A model generated the notes under the pieces. The model ran no database searches. It was not told where the DNA came from and saw nothing but the letters and a program-made list of their open reading frames with translations. Shown here piece by piece: positions 1 through 8,213 of a stretch of 64,000 nucleotides of DNA. The stretch's first letter is position 1; each line of letters opens with the position of its first letter. The stretch is from Candidatus Uhrbacteria bacterium. GTDB taxonomy: Bacteria > Patescibacteria > ABY1 > SG8-24 > GWF2-40-263. The DNA lies in the NCBI GenBank assembly GCA_016205975.1, contig JACQSK010000021.1, forward strand, positions 124,001 through 188,000, given 5' to 3'. The position numbers and the translations under genes were made by a program.

Positions 1-90
1 CACTACCTCACGCGGGTCAATACCGACGACGGCTGGGGGAAGAACATTCATGAATGGCCTTTGGTGGAAGACACTCCCACCGAGGGATAA
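1..90 (+). CDS. C-terminal end of an unrecognised protein
   Basis: An open frame enters from the left edge and gives 29 residues (HYLTRVNTDDGWGKN...TPTEG) before TAA at 88-90. A strong terminator follows at once, which supports this as a real gene end. The fragment is too short to assign a family. It points the same way as ruvC downstream, but the terminator makes a shared transcript unlikely. Confidence 0.6.
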   Translation, partial: HYLTRVNTDDGWGKNIHEWPLVEDTPTEG

Positions 91-93
91 CGC

Positions 94-128
94 ACACGGT
101 CGCACAGCGGCCGTGTTTTTCTTTTTCG
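94..128 (+). terminator. Rho-independent terminator
   Basis: ACACGG (94-99) pairs with CCGTGT (111-116) and is followed by a T-rich tract (TTTTTCTTTTTC). It lies directly after the stop codon of the partial gene at the left edge. Confidence 0.8.
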
Positions 129-142
129 TTTTTTGAAGTAAG

Positions 143-637
143 ATGGACGGCGTTATGCAGCAAGGACGCATCATCATGGGGCTTGATCCTGGCTACGGGC
201 GCATGGGGTTTGGCGTCATTTATGTTGAGGGGTCTGGGATGGAGCTCGTGGACTATGGGGTCATCACCACGGTGAGCGGGGACGCGTTTGAGAGCCGCCT
301 GCTTCATATCGGCAACGACCTGCACGATCTGTTCGCCCATCACCTGCCTGACGCCGTGGCGATCGAAAAACTTTTTTTCGGGAAGAGCTCATCGACCGCG
401 ATGAATGTCGCGCACGCGCGCGGCGTGGCGATGCTCATGGCGGCGCAAGCCGTGTGTCCCGTCTTTGAGTTCACACCAGCTCAGATCAAGAAGGCACTCA
501 CCGGCGACGGCAAGGCTCCCAAGCTCGCCATGCAAAAAATGGTGGCAACGCTCCTGAGTCTCCCCAAGATCCCCAAGCCCGACGACGCCGCCGACGCGCT
601 CGCGGTTGCGATGACGGCGAGTACGAAGAGATGGTAA
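143..637 (+). CDS. ruvC: Crossover junction endodeoxyribonuclease RuvC
   Basis: RuvC cleaves Holliday junctions during recombination, normally together with RuvAB. The 164-residue product has the RNase H-type catalytic set: Asp in MGLDPGYGRMGFG near the N-terminus, Glu in VAIEKLFFG near residue 75, and the C-terminal acidic pair in KPDDAADALAVA. The length is normal. ATG at 143 and ATG at 155 are both possible starts; the first beta strand (RIIMGLD) needs one of them rather than the ATG at 176. The gene sits between two terminators as a single-gene unit and looks less GC-rich than the DNA to its right, so I read it as chromosomal flank. Confidence 0.93.
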   Translation: MDGVMQQGRIIMGLDPGYGRMGFGVIYVEGSGMELVDYGVITTVSGDAFESRLLHIGNDLHDLFAHHLPDAVAIEKLFFGKSSSTAMNVAHARGVAMLMAAQAVCPVFEFTPAQIKKALTGDGKAPKLAMQKMVATLLSLPKIPKPDDAADALAVAMTASTKRW

Positions 638-665
638 AGGGCCTCAATGGAGGCCGAAACAAAAG

Positions 666-690
666 ACTCTGACTGACGCCAGAGTTTTTT
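666..690. terminator. Bidirectional terminator between ruvC and tRNA-Gly remnant
   Basis: ACTCTG (666-671) pairs with CAGAGT (680-685). A T run follows on the plus strand and an A run precedes on the plus strand (T run on minus), so it can end ruvC from the left and a tRNA transcript from the right. Confidence 0.75.
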
Positions 691-691
691 G

Positions 692-717
692 TGGAGCGGG
701 TAGCGGGAGTCGAACCC
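692..717 (-). other. 3' fragment of a tRNA-Gly gene (putative attachment-site remnant)
   Basis: The minus strand reads GGG-TTCGACT-CCCGC-TACCCGC-T-CCA: T-arm, 3' acceptor strand, discriminator T and encoded CCA, as in bacterial tRNA-Gly. The 5' T-stem is complete only for its last three bases. No GCGGGTA acceptor strand, D-arm or anticodon arm follows in the expected place. The tRNA is therefore cut at 717. A 3'-only tRNA remnant followed by its own terminator is what a tRNA-targeting integration leaves at the displaced end. A mis-joined assembly is the main alternative. Confidence 0.7.
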
Positions 718-950
718 TCTGGTAACCTCAATGATCTCCCAGGAAAGATCGCCGATTCCGCTCAACCTCGCGAAAACCCGCGGACCACCAGCGATCACCT
801 AGGCCCTCCGATCCCCTCGAATAGCCATCCCTTGGGCAACACATGGGCAGCGGCCGGGGGCCGGTGCACACGCTGCGGGACACGCGAGAGCGGCCGCTCG
901 GGCAGGGCGAAATCTCCGCGGTTCTTCGAGAGCGACAACAGTTCGCTCGC

Positions 951-1337
951 TCAATCCGGGTCAATGGCGTTTGCGGGCCTGCCCTCCTTCCCGCCGTCTT
1001 TCAGCATTCCGCGCTCGCGCAGCCACACCTGCGCCCTGGCCGGCTCGTCAGCGGGAGGTGGTTCCCCCTTGACCAGACGCTTCACTATCGGCCGAAGCAC
1101 CTTCCACAGTTCAACGAATGCCCTCACCGTGTTAATGATCAGGAGTACCGTCTGAACGCTTTCGACGTCGTGAACTACATCCCGACGGCCGCGTCGAACT
1201 CGCTGTGGTGCATCTCCGGCTCCCTGAGCGCGTGGGGCGCTGCGTCGAACTGAGACCCTCACATCGCTGACTAGGTGCGCGGCATCGCGAATCGCCGCGA
1301 TATCGGTCTCCGGTACACTGTCTAGCTGAACCTGCAT
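951..1337 (-). CDS. Hypothetical 128-residue protein, third gene of HExxH/RAM operon
   Basis: The start (ATG 1335-1337) overlaps the end of the upstream gene by 16 bases, as in a translationally coupled operon. The protein has a short beta-type N-terminus (MQVQLDSVPETDIAAI), a basic middle, and a hydrophobic or amphipathic helix (SVQTVLLIINTVRAFVELWKVL), then a charged tail. I do not recognise the family. The layout vaguely recalls small effector-associated components found beside proteases and nucleases in conflict systems, but that is inference from size and context only. Confidence 0.6.
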   Translation of the reverse strand: MQVQLDSVPETDIAAIRDAAHLVSDVRVSVRRSAPRAQGAGDAPQRVRRGRRDVVHDVESVQTVLLIINTVRAFVELWKVLRPIVKRLVKGEPPPADEPARAQVWLRERGMLKDGGKEGRPANAIDPD

Positions 1338-1666
1338 TTTGCTTCCTTCTGGTTGTCGGGGATCGAGAAGTCGACCCCGATTTGTGTGTTCGTGTCGTAG
1401 ACCTTAATGCCTGAACGCAAGCGGAGGCACTCGGACAAGGTCGTGAGGATGTCCTGATACGAGTCCGCGTGCAAAATGACCATTGCGTCGTAGCTTCCCA
1501 TGACTGCAACTACCGAGCAAAAACAGACATTCTTGCATGGGCACCCGTCCTTGTCGCAGCGCGATCCCGCCTTGCTCGCATACTCGTGCAGTAGGCGAAG
1601 TTGGTCGGTCAATTGAATGCCTGAATCGCTGAACTTCAGCTGCGTTACGGCGACAACTCTTGCCAC
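1322..1666 (-). CDS. Standalone Lrp/AsnC-type ligand-binding (RAM-like) protein with Cys-rich insert
   Basis: The start is GTG at 1664-1666 because GGAGGAG lies seven bases upstream; longer readings run into the upstream gene. In the 114-residue product the segment VVAVMGSYDAMVILHADSYQD...LRSGIKVYDTNTQIG matches the beta-alpha-beta pattern of the Lrp/AsnC RAM domain, which senses small molecules and makes oligomers. There is no DNA-binding domain. A Cys cluster (CDKDGCPCKNVCFC) is inserted before the core and could bind a metal or an Fe-S cluster. It sits between the HExxH gene and the 128-residue gene, so it may act as the sensor of that set (inference). Confidence 0.7.
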   Translation of the reverse strand: MARVVAVTQLKFSDSGIQLTDQLRLLHEYASKAGSRCDKDGCPCKNVCFCSVVAVMGSYDAMVILHADSYQDILTTLSECLRLRSGIKVYDTNTQIGVDFSIPDNQKEAKCRFS

Positions 1667-1688
1667 AACGATACTCCTCCTACGTTCC

Positions 1689-3170
1689 CTACCACGCGGA
1701 TGCGAGCATTGCAACTCGGTACCGTAGTCGAATGTCATCAAGCGTTCGTCCGGTGCCCGGAGCGCCGACGTGCTCCCATTCGGACAACCACATCGCATTG
1801 AGGACGTCCTCGACGGCTGCCTCACGCCCTGGCACTTCGCCGCTTTCGATTCGGCGACGAAGCCGGTCCCACTCACTTTCCGCCCTTGCACCATCGAATG
1901 TGAACCCAGCGAATACGCGACCCCCTGCTGCCTCAGCGATGATCCGCGCTACACCCTTCACCTCATCTCGCTGTGTCGAGAAGTAGTCATCAAATACAGA
2001 GATGACTCGTTTCCAGGCCCTGGCGCCGGCCACGCGCTGTTGGACGTCATGTGCCCGTTCGTTGCCAAACCGTGCCAAGCACTCCCCAATCATTTTTGAA
2101 ACTCGCTCGTATCCACTGGAATCAGCTAACGTTTTTAGCAAGATAAGGCGCACATCGGGCGCTGGATGTTCCTGGGCGTGGGGGTCCTGCTCGTAGCGTT
2201 CCATCTCCGCCATCAAAGCGTAAGGGTAGGCCGGACCCATGACCATGAACGCACCGAAGTCGGCTAGCAACTCAATTGCCTGAGCGGCGATATCAGCATG
2301 TACCTGCTCCGCGCTCTCCCCCCGCACAGGGGGATAGCATCCCCGGACCGCCAAGTAGAACGCCGTGGCCGCTCGAATCAAGTCTTGAGTGAGGCGAGGC
2401 AACAGGCTGCGCATTCCGCGCCATAGATGCTGACGTTGTCCAGCGCCCGCGCCTAGTCGCGGTTCTGCAAGGAGTAAGACGCGGTGCCACTGCTCGTGCG
2501 CCGACATGGCCGCATACCGCAATGTTGCAGGAACGAATCGTGGGTGGGTAACGTACGAGAGGTTCAGGTAGGTGGCGAGTTCCTTCATGCCCTTTTTGAG
2601 TTCCCATTCCCGTCTTCCGGTACGCGCGTATACCTCGTAGATGGGCTCGATGAGGCCGTAGAAGGACTCGGCGCATTCCAACGAGTACCGGACCCCGCCC
2701 GATACCGCAGTCACCGGAACGCCGACCTCCAGGTTGCCGTAGAATGGCGCGAGACGCCGGTGGGTCGCGTCGACCACGCGTTCGACGCAACGAATCGCGT
2801 GTGGACCGATCGGATGGATGTCCCCCAGGCTCAACCTCCAGGGATCCTGCATCGAGTGGAATTCCCCGCGACCGGTTCGGCGTCCCTGCAGATATGCACT
2901 CACGAATAGCTGGTTCCGTTCCTGTAGGCTCAGAATCCAGCGACGTAGGCGATCCCGATCCGTACCCGCGTCCCTGCTTGCCCTTTCCAGTCGTCGCGCT
3001 ACTTCGGACATCGACCGGACGAAGAACCACTGCGGTGATCGGTACCCTGCCGAGGTCCGGCGAGCAACGGCCTCGATTTGGGCTCGCGTCGCTTCCACTT
3101 CGTGACACAGATATCGGAGCTGTTCATCGGTCGCAACGGCGCGTTCCCTCAGGGCCAGAATAGGGAGCAT
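1689..3170 (-). CDS. Putative zinc metallopeptidase-like protein (HEQWH)
   Basis: This 493-residue protein is long, helical and soluble-looking. It carries HEQWH at 225-229 and a downstream ELLADFGAFMVMGPAY segment (about 300-315) whose Glu/Asp could be the third zinc ligand; HExxH plus a distal acidic ligand is the gluzincin arrangement. I cannot name a family. The start is ATG 3168-3170, with GAGGG five bases upstream and a good promoter just before it; a longer frame from 3233 would start inside the -35 box. It is the first gene of a three-gene leftward operon whose partners look like a sensor and a small accessory protein. Confidence 0.75.
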   Translation of the reverse strand: MLPILALRERAVATDEQLRYLCHEVEATRAQIEAVARRTSAGYRSPQWFFVRSMSEVARRLERASRDAGTDRDRLRRWILSLQERNQLFVSAYLQGRRTGRGEFHSMQDPWRLSLGDIHPIGPHAIRCVERVVDATHRRLAPFYGNLEVGVPVTAVSGGVRYSLECAESFYGLIEPIYEVYARTGRREWELKKGMKELATYLNLSYVTHPRFVPATLRYAAMSAHEQWHRVLLLAEPRLGAGAGQRQHLWRGMRSLLPRLTQDLIRAATAFYLAVRGCYPPVRGESAEQVHADIAAQAIELLADFGAFMVMGPAYPYALMAEMERYEQDPHAQEHPAPDVRLILLKTLADSSGYERVSKMIGECLARFGNERAHDVQQRVAGARAWKRVISVFDDYFSTQRDEVKGVARIIAEAAGGRVFAGFTFDGARAESEWDRLRRRIESGEVPGREAAVEDVLNAMWLSEWEHVGAPGTGRTLDDIRLRYRVAMLASAW

Positions 3171-3204
3171 CTTGGCCCTCTTGCGCGCGCGTGGGTGAAC
3201 GGTT

Positions 3205-3233
3205 ACTATACTAAGGCATGGGCGTTCTGTCAA
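3205..3233 (-). promoter_or_regulatory. Sigma70-type promoter of the HExxH operon
   Basis: On the minus strand TTGACA (3228-3233), a 17-base spacer and TATAGT (3205-3210) match the sigma70 consensus closely. The predicted transcript starts near 3198, about 30 bases before the ATG at 3170. Confidence 0.8.
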
Positions 3234-3333
3234 GCCACCGCCGGTTCACGCCGTACAATGAGGTACGTTGGCGCGCAATCGTGATGGTCCTGTCATTCAG
3301 ACGACTTACGTACCAGGCGATGATGGAGGGCAG

Positions 3334-3555
3334 ATGACCCCGAAGAAAGCTGCTGCGCATCGCAAGAAGGCGGCCTCGCTAGTTGATCGTCACGGTCGTC
3401 GTTTTCGAGGGGAAAAGAACTTCAAACGGCGTACGGATGCCCTTCCTGAACACGTGGATCCCTGGGGTGTGCACAGCAACAGGGAGACGCAAGCGGTCCC
3501 CCGCCGTCGAGCAGCGAAGCCTGCCGAGCGCGAGGAACCCGGCAAGGAGAAGTGA
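3334..3555 (+). CDS. Small basic hypothetical protein
   Basis: ATG at 3334 follows GGAGGGC and opens a 73-residue frame (MTPKKAAAHRKKAASLVDRHGRRF...). It is Lys/Arg-rich throughout, without hydrophobic segments, so it could be a nucleic-acid-binding protein. It is divergent from the HExxH operon. Nothing else confirms it, and it may be chance coding in GC-rich DNA. Confidence 0.35.
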   Translation: MTPKKAAAHRKKAASLVDRHGRRFRGEKNFKRRTDALPEHVDPWGVHSNRETQAVPRRRAAKPAEREEPGKEK

Positions 3556-3681
3556 GCAAGGCGAGCAGTGCTTTGGGTGCTCGTGGACCAGACGTGCATG
3601 GGCACGGTTTGACACTCCACAAGGCATGGAGGGGAGTCGATTGCGCGAATCAGGCGCCGGATGAGATGGTGCGCTGACCCC

Positions 3682-3801
3682 GTCGAGGTCTACGACGCGA
3701 TCACCCGCGGCGCGTTCCCGCCGAACCCGTCCTGGATGTGCCCCCGGTGCGAGTACCGGCGGGCGTGCAGGGGCGCGATCGCGATGAAAGCTGCGGCGTG
3801 A
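3682..3801 (+). pseudogene. Truncated copy of the RecB-like nuclease C-terminus
   Basis: The 39 codons (VEVYDAITRGAFPPNPSWMCPRCEYRRAC...) repeat almost exactly the last residues of the full nuclease at 47983-48795, including the three Cys of its C-terminal Fe-S motif. No start codon or catalytic domain precedes it. The copied block continues through the stop codon into the same terminator, so the duplicated unit is nuclease 3' end plus terminator. A parS-like palindrome follows 17 bases later. Confidence 0.85.
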
Positions 3802-3804
3802 ACG

Positions 3805-3842
3805 AAAACGACCCACTCCCGGGACGCGGGGGTGGGTTTTCG
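3805..3842 (+). terminator. Terminator copied with the nuclease remnant
   Basis: AAAACGACCCACTCCCG pairs with CGGGGGTGGGTTTT around a short loop. The same hairpin follows the full nuclease gene (47944-47980) and the second remnant (46648-46680). Confidence 0.8.
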
Positions 3843-3858
3843 ATTCAGAAGAGGTGCG

Positions 3859-3876
3859 TGTTTCACCGGTGAAACA
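3859..3876. repeat. Palindrome TGTTTCACCGGTGAAACA (parS-like family)
   Basis: Perfect 18-bp palindrome. It equals the classical parS core TGTTTCAC/GTGAAACA with CG added at the centre. It lies in an intergenic region just after the nuclease-remnant terminator. Confidence 0.85.
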
Positions 3877-3955
3877 GGAGTACCTGCATCCGGCGGAGGC
3901 GGCACGCATGCCTGGTGACGGGCCTCTCCCCCGGCTTACGCCATCCACCGCGACC

Positions 3956-4447
3956 CTACCCCCCGGCCAGGCTCCACGCGATCCCGACGACGACCGGGAT
4001 CGCGACCACGCCGACGATGACCAGCACCCCCTTGGCGTCCAGCTCGCGAGGCGGGTCGGCGTCGTTCCCCACCTGCGGCACGCCCGGCCGGTACGTGACG
4101 AGGCCCCCGTCGTGCACGATCGTTCCCGGCCGCTCCACCCGTCGGCGCTCGAAGATGAGCGTCTCGCCCGCCTGGGGCGCGTACAGGAACAGGGTCACGA
4201 GCAGGCACACCAGGGCGAGCAGGTGGAACAGGATGCCGGTCTTGGCCGGCAGCACGTGGGCGAGCCGGTACCCCTTCTCGTTGTACCGCGCGATGGTCGT
4301 CTCGAGCTTGCGCCGCTGGAGGCCGCCGGTCATCGCCCCGACGAGCCCGCCGGCGTAGCTGAGCGTCGCCACCCGCGACTCGACGGGGACGGGGACCTCG
4401 GCAGGTCCAGGGCTCGAGGATGGCAAGCTCGGCGTGGGCGTGTCCAT
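3956..4447 (-). CDS. Two-transmembrane hypothetical protein
   Basis: Start ATG 4445-4447 with GGAG six bases upstream gives 163 residues. A Pro/Ser-rich N-terminal tail is followed by a conserved-looking helix (QRRKLETTIARYNEKGYRLAHVLP, similar in pattern to DUF4177 proteins), one membrane helix near 70-90, a polar stretch containing IFERRRVERPG, and a last membrane helix at the C-terminus (GVLVIVGVVAIPVVVGIAW). It is probably an inner-membrane protein. It is the last gene of a leftward group with two exported proteins. Confidence 0.65.
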   Translation of the reverse strand: MDTPTPSLPSSSPGPAEVPVPVESRVATLSYAGGLVGAMTGGLQRRKLETTIARYNEKGYRLAHVLPAKTGILFHLLALVCLLVTLFLYAPQAGETLIFERRRVERPGTIVHDGGLVTYRPGVPQVGNDADPPRELDAKGVLVIVGVVAIPVVVGIAWSLAGG

Positions 4448-4500
4448 GGTGTTCTCCGGGGTCAGGTTTGTTCGCGCGGGGTGGCGGGCGCGCCGCGCTA

Positions 4501-5772
4501 CTACTCGTCGCCAGGTCGCGCGCGGATTCCCGTTGCCTTGTTCGCGTCGCGATCGAACGGCTTGGGCACCCAGGAGGTGAGGATGCCGTTGGTCACGACG
4601 AAGGTGCCCACCGTGGCATCGATCGTGGTCGTGATCTCGCGCTCCGTGATGGCGGTGCGGACCTCCGCGCCCGACTCTGGCCATGCCCAGCGCACGAGCG
4701 GCTCCGGAAGGCCGGTTGCGAGATCACCTGCGGCGAGGTGATCGCGGACGTCGATCTTGCCCGCGTCGTGGCTCCACTCAATCGCTTCGGCTGGGGAGTC
4801 GACGTCGGCGGTGGGAACCAGCCAGAGCGAGTCCAGCGATACGCGCCTCACGAGGGTCTGCTTTCGCCTGAAGCTCACCTTGCAGGTGTTGCTCGTGTAG
4901 CTGCCGGCCACGCACCGAATGCCGCCGGTGTCCACCCCTGACAGCGATACCACGGGCGGATTCTCCAGAAAGTAGTACGGCCGCGAGCGAACCGTCCCGG
5001 CCCTGGGCGGCGCGTTGAGCGAGCCGCCGACGCACCAGCGCCCCGGACACCAGTCCCGGTATACCCAGCCCGACACGGCTTCGAAGACTGGGTTGAAGAC
5101 GTCGACGAAGGTGCCGTAGCCGCTATCGTCCCTGCCGGTCAACTTGCCGCCGCTGAACGGGGGCAGGCCCCCCGAGGGGGTATCGGCGTCCAGCGGCAGG
5201 ACATGTGCCCCGCCGGCTCGCACCACGAAGCGCATTCGCTCCGCGACCGGGGAGGCGGCGAAGATGGGATGAGCAGCCCACGGTCCGACCTGCCCGTCCC
5301 ACGTCCGGAGTCCCCCAACCAGGAGATCGTCGCCCACCGCGGAAAGGGCCGCGAACTCGGAGCAGCAAGTCCATGCCGCCTCGGCCGCCTTCTGCGCCGC
5401 CTCGCGATCGCTCGAGATCAGCGTGAGCGACCGCTTCGCCAGGACCAGGCCCTGGTCCTCGTCACCGAGCTTGAGGGCGCCGTCATAGGCCCGGGCCGCT
5501 GCCGCGAACAACGCCTCGGGCTCCTTGTTCTCCGCGCTCGCGTCGTTCGAGGCGAGGCCGGCTTGGAGCCGGATGTCGCCGAGCGCGATGTATGCGTCGC
5601 GCAACTCGGGGTCCGCGGTGATGAGCCCCTCCAGCTTCTTCACTGCGAGGTCGACCTGCGCGTTCTCGGCGAGTTGACGAGCGGCAGCGATCTCTCGACC
5701 GCTACCGCCGCACGCAGCGGGGAGCGCGAGCGCCGGAATCGCGGTCGCGACCCACCACGTACTCGGGTTCAT
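4501..5772 (-). CDS. Lipoprotein with N-terminal TPR-like region
   Basis: Start ATG 5770-5772 gives 423 residues. The N-terminus is a lipoprotein signal with lipobox LPAAC followed by GGSG, so the mature protein is anchored to a membrane. Residues about 25-120 form TPR-like helices (AENAQVDLAVKKLEGLITADPELRDAYIALGDIRLQ). The rest is beta-rich, with several Cys that could form disulfides. No catalytic motif is visible. The gap to the upstream secreted-protein gene is 7 bp, so they are probably cotranscribed. Confidence 0.75.
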   Translation of the reverse strand: MNPSTWWVATAIPALALPAACGGSGREIAAARQLAENAQVDLAVKKLEGLITADPELRDAYIALGDIRLQAGLASNDASAENKEPEALFAAAARAYDGALKLGDEDQGLVLAKRSLTLISSDREAAQKAAEAAWTCCSEFAALSAVGDDLLVGGLRTWDGQVGPWAAHPIFAASPVAERMRFVVRAGGAHVLPLDADTPSGGLPPFSGGKLTGRDDSGYGTFVDVFNPVFEAVSGWVYRDWCPGRWCVGGSLNAPPRAGTVRSRPYYFLENPPVVSLSGVDTGGIRCVAGSYTSNTCKVSFRRKQTLVRRVSLDSLWLVPTADVDSPAEAIEWSHDAGKIDVRDHLAAGDLATGLPEPLVRWAWPESGAEVRTAITEREITTTIDATVGTFVVTNGILTSWVPKPFDRDANKATGIRARPGDE

Positions 5773-5779
5773 GGAGCGC

Positions 5780-6289
5780 CTAATCACAGAACCAGTCCAT
5801 CCCGCCCTCGGAGACGCGGAGACCGCTCTCGCCGGGGGCGATGGTGAAGTGCACGATAGCTTCCATGCAGCTACACCCATCGACCTTGCAGTCGGCGTAA
5901 ACCTTGTAGGTGGTCTTGGTGCCGGACGTCGTAGGCTTCCACTGCCCGAGCGTACCGAGCTTGAGATCGTCGGGAAAGCAGAAGGAGGTATCCCGGCCGC
6001 GAAACCGTGCGCGGTATTCGTCGGTGCTGGCGAGCGGCTTGCCTCCACATGAAAACGGGAATTGAATCAGGTCAAGCGTGCGCGGCTCGTCCTTCGCGTC
6101 GAATGCGGCGACGAAGGCCATCCACACGCCGCCAACAGTCGTGGGTCGGGGAGGCGTCGTGGTTGGACTCGGTGCGGCTGCGGTCAGGGCAGGCGGCGTC
6201 GCCGGGGCGTCCGCCATCGCCACCGGTGCGATCGCCAACACGGCCACCAAGCCGAGTAACGCGATTCGCGTCAGTTTCACGTCGGTCAT
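5780..6289 (-). CDS. Secreted hypothetical protein
   Basis: Start ATG 6287-6289 follows GGAG by seven bases. The 169-residue product starts with a Sec signal (TRIALLGLVAVLAIAPVAMADA, cleavage likely after AMA or ADA). A Pro/Thr linker follows, then a globular domain with six Cys (FSCGGK, SFCFP, DCKVDGCSC, WFCD) suited to disulfide bonding outside the cytoplasm. It was not recognised as a known family. It lies directly upstream of the lipoprotein gene and probably works with it in the envelope. Confidence 0.7.
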   Translation of the reverse strand: MTDVKLTRIALLGLVAVLAIAPVAMADAPATPPALTAAAPSPTTTPPRPTTVGGVWMAFVAAFDAKDEPRTLDLIQFPFSCGGKPLASTDEYRARFRGRDTSFCFPDDLKLGTLGQWKPTTSGTKTTYKVYADCKVDGCSCMEAIVHFTIAPGESGLRVSEGGMDWFCD

Positions 6290-6430
6290 CGGTCTCTCCA
6301 TTCGAGGGTTGTCCACACCCCCCGGCCTTGCCGACGCGAGCCCGTGCCGTACCCTGGAGGGCAGCGGCACGAACCGGGGGCGACATCGCCAGGAAGGTTC
6401 GTCCAAGCGTAGGTAGGGCGAAGCGCGCGG

Positions 6431-6853
6431 TCAAGACGACCGGGCGTCTTTTTTCGACCGAGGAGGCCCAGGATCCGCCGGCACGGGGCTCGCCGACTCG
6501 TCGAAGCCCGGCGTTCCTGGCCAGGATTCGTCGACCGGGCGAGCCGAGGCGAGCGGGCGCGCGGCGCGTTCTCCGGGAGCGGCTTCGGCGACCTGGTCGC
6601 GGTTCATCACCCGGGCGCGCAGGCGCACGAGGTAGCGGTCGAGTCCCGTGAGCCAGTGATCCAGCGCGTCGAGCTGCCGCAGCACCTCGCTCGCGGGCAG
6701 CTCCTCCACGCGCGGGTCCGTGGCGTCGGGGTCGTGCGCGAGCAGGTCGGAGATGGCGTCCCGGATCGCGATGAGATCGGAGAGCGGCGTCGATGGGGAC
6801 GTGGGCAGGGGAACCTCCGGTGGGGGTCGGTCACCCGGGTCGTGGAGGATCAA
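6431..6853 (-). CDS. Hypothetical helical protein next to recombinase gene
   Basis: The 140-residue product has a helical centre (SDLIAIRDAISDLLAHD...LDALDHWLTGLDRYLVRLRARVM) between low-complexity Pro/Glu-rich ends. It has no signal peptide or membrane helix. It lies 61 bp after the tyrosine recombinase gene on the same strand and may be cotranscribed with it. No function can be given. Confidence 0.5.
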   Translation of the reverse strand: MILHDPGDRPPPEVPLPTSPSTPLSDLIAIRDAISDLLAHDPDATDPRVEELPASEVLRQLDALDHWLTGLDRYLVRLRARVMNRDQVAEAAPGERAARPLASARPVDESWPGTPGFDESASPVPADPGPPRSKKDARSS

Positions 6854-6914
6854 GGTAGCGGTTGGGCTTCCCGCGTGCCATCGGCAGGGCGTCGAGATGG
6901 CCGTACCGACCGGG

Positions 6915-7847
6915 CTACGCCCCCATCCGCGCCGAGAGCCACGGTAGCCGCCCGATGGCGTCCCGGAGCAGCGCCTCGTCCCCGTGCAGGTAGCGGGCGG
7001 TAGTGGCGAGCGAGGCGTGGTTCAAGGACTGCCGGATGATCTCGGTCGCCACCCCGACGCGCAAGAGCGCCGTCGCGTGCGCGTGGCGCAAGAGGTGGGG
7101 ATGGAGGCGCACCGCGAGGCCGGCCCTTTCCCCGAGCCGCGCGAGCCGGAGCTGGATGGCCCGGGTCGTGAGCCGGTAAACGACCGGCGAGCTGGCTGCC
7201 GACGTGAATCCGCGCGGATTTACACGGCTCGGGAACAGCGACCCGTCGTCCCGGCCCCGGACCTCGATCCACGCGCGCACGACCTCCGCGGCGCACGGGT
7301 GGAGGACCACGTCGGTCCGGCCCCCGCCCTTGCGGGTGGCGCCCCGCAGGTGGCCGGTCGCGAAGTCGACCTGGGCAACGTCAAGACCGGCCAGCTCGGC
7401 GACGCGCAGGCCGGTGTAGAAGAAGAGGAGGAGGATCGTGGTGTCCCGGGCCCGTCGCCAGGACGGGGCTTCCGACGCGAGCACCCCGAGCAACCGCTCG
7501 ACGTCGGCGACGCCCGGGGCGGCGATCACGGACCTGGGCACCCGGGCGCGGGAGATCCCCGTGGTGGGGTCCGCGGCGAGCACCCGCTCGCGCACGAGCC
7601 ACGCGCACAGCCCGCGGACGATCACCAGCCGGCGGTTGCGGGTGGACGGCGCGAGCAGCGTCCCGTCCGCCTGGCGGGTGACGAACGCGGCGAGGGCCTC
7701 CGGTTCGAGGGGAATGGCGCGACGCACGAGGAGCCCCAGCTCCTCGCGGTAGCCGGCGACGGTGGTCTCCCCCAGCCGCCGGTCGTCGGCGAGGTGGCGC
7801 AGGTAGCGGGCGAGCAGGTCGAGAGTGAGAAGGACGGGGGTAGGCAT
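6915..7847 (-). CDS. Tyrosine recombinase, XerC/XerD-like
   Basis: 310 residues from ATG 7845-7847. The N-terminal SAM-like core-binding domain (LDLLARYLRHLADDRRLGETTVAGYREEL) is followed by the catalytic domain: first Arg in FYTGLRVAELAGL, HLLRHAHATALL for the His-x-x-Arg box, LNHASLATTARYLHGD for the last His and the Tyr nucleophile. The length fits XerC/D and small integron- or transposon-type integrases. The family performs site-specific strand exchange. No dif site or tRNA lies beside it, so the target is unknown; it could serve an element beginning at the tRNA-Gly remnant. A Shine-Dalgarno site is weak. Confidence 0.9.
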   Translation of the reverse strand: MPTPVLLTLDLLARYLRHLADDRRLGETTVAGYREELGLLVRRAIPLEPEALAAFVTRQADGTLLAPSTRNRRLVIVRGLCAWLVRERVLAADPTTGISRARVPRSVIAAPGVADVERLLGVLASEAPSWRRARDTTILLLFFYTGLRVAELAGLDVAQVDFATGHLRGATRKGGGRTDVVLHPCAAEVVRAWIEVRGRDDGSLFPSRVNPRGFTSAASSPVVYRLTTRAIQLRLARLGERAGLAVRLHPHLLRHAHATALLRVGVATEIIRQSLNHASLATTARYLHGDEALLRDAIGRLPWLSARMGA

Positions 7848-8213
7848 GGTGGGCGGCACGTCTTTCAAGGGGATCGGAACTTCGCAAAACCTACGCGAGG
7901 GCGAAAAGAGGAGGTCCCCGTGCTGGGACCTCTCGTTGGCGTTCCGGTCTTCTGGGGTTGCTCCGCTTCCTGGCCGACGGTGGCCGCGACCGGATGCTCC
8001 TATGCTCGCGGTGTGCACAGGATGCGCGGGCTGCCTTGCTCCCGTCTGACCTGACGCCGCCGGCGAGGAGGCCGCCCGACGGGATAGCGTCGTCGGCGGG
8101 GAGTGGCGAGCCCCGTTCAACGCGCGCCCCGCACGTCACCCGTCTGCAGGACGGACGGGTTGTCGGCGCCGATGGTCTTCCACTTCTGATACTCTCTTGC
8201 GTGAGAGGATGTG
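7848..8213. other. Intergenic stretch without a recognisable gene
   Basis: 366 bp between the leftward recombinase gene and the rightward FG-GAP gene. Open frames here look like composition artefacts. No clear sigma70 promoter, repeat or RNA gene was found. GAGAGG at the right end is the ribosome-binding site of the next gene. Confidence 0.5.
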
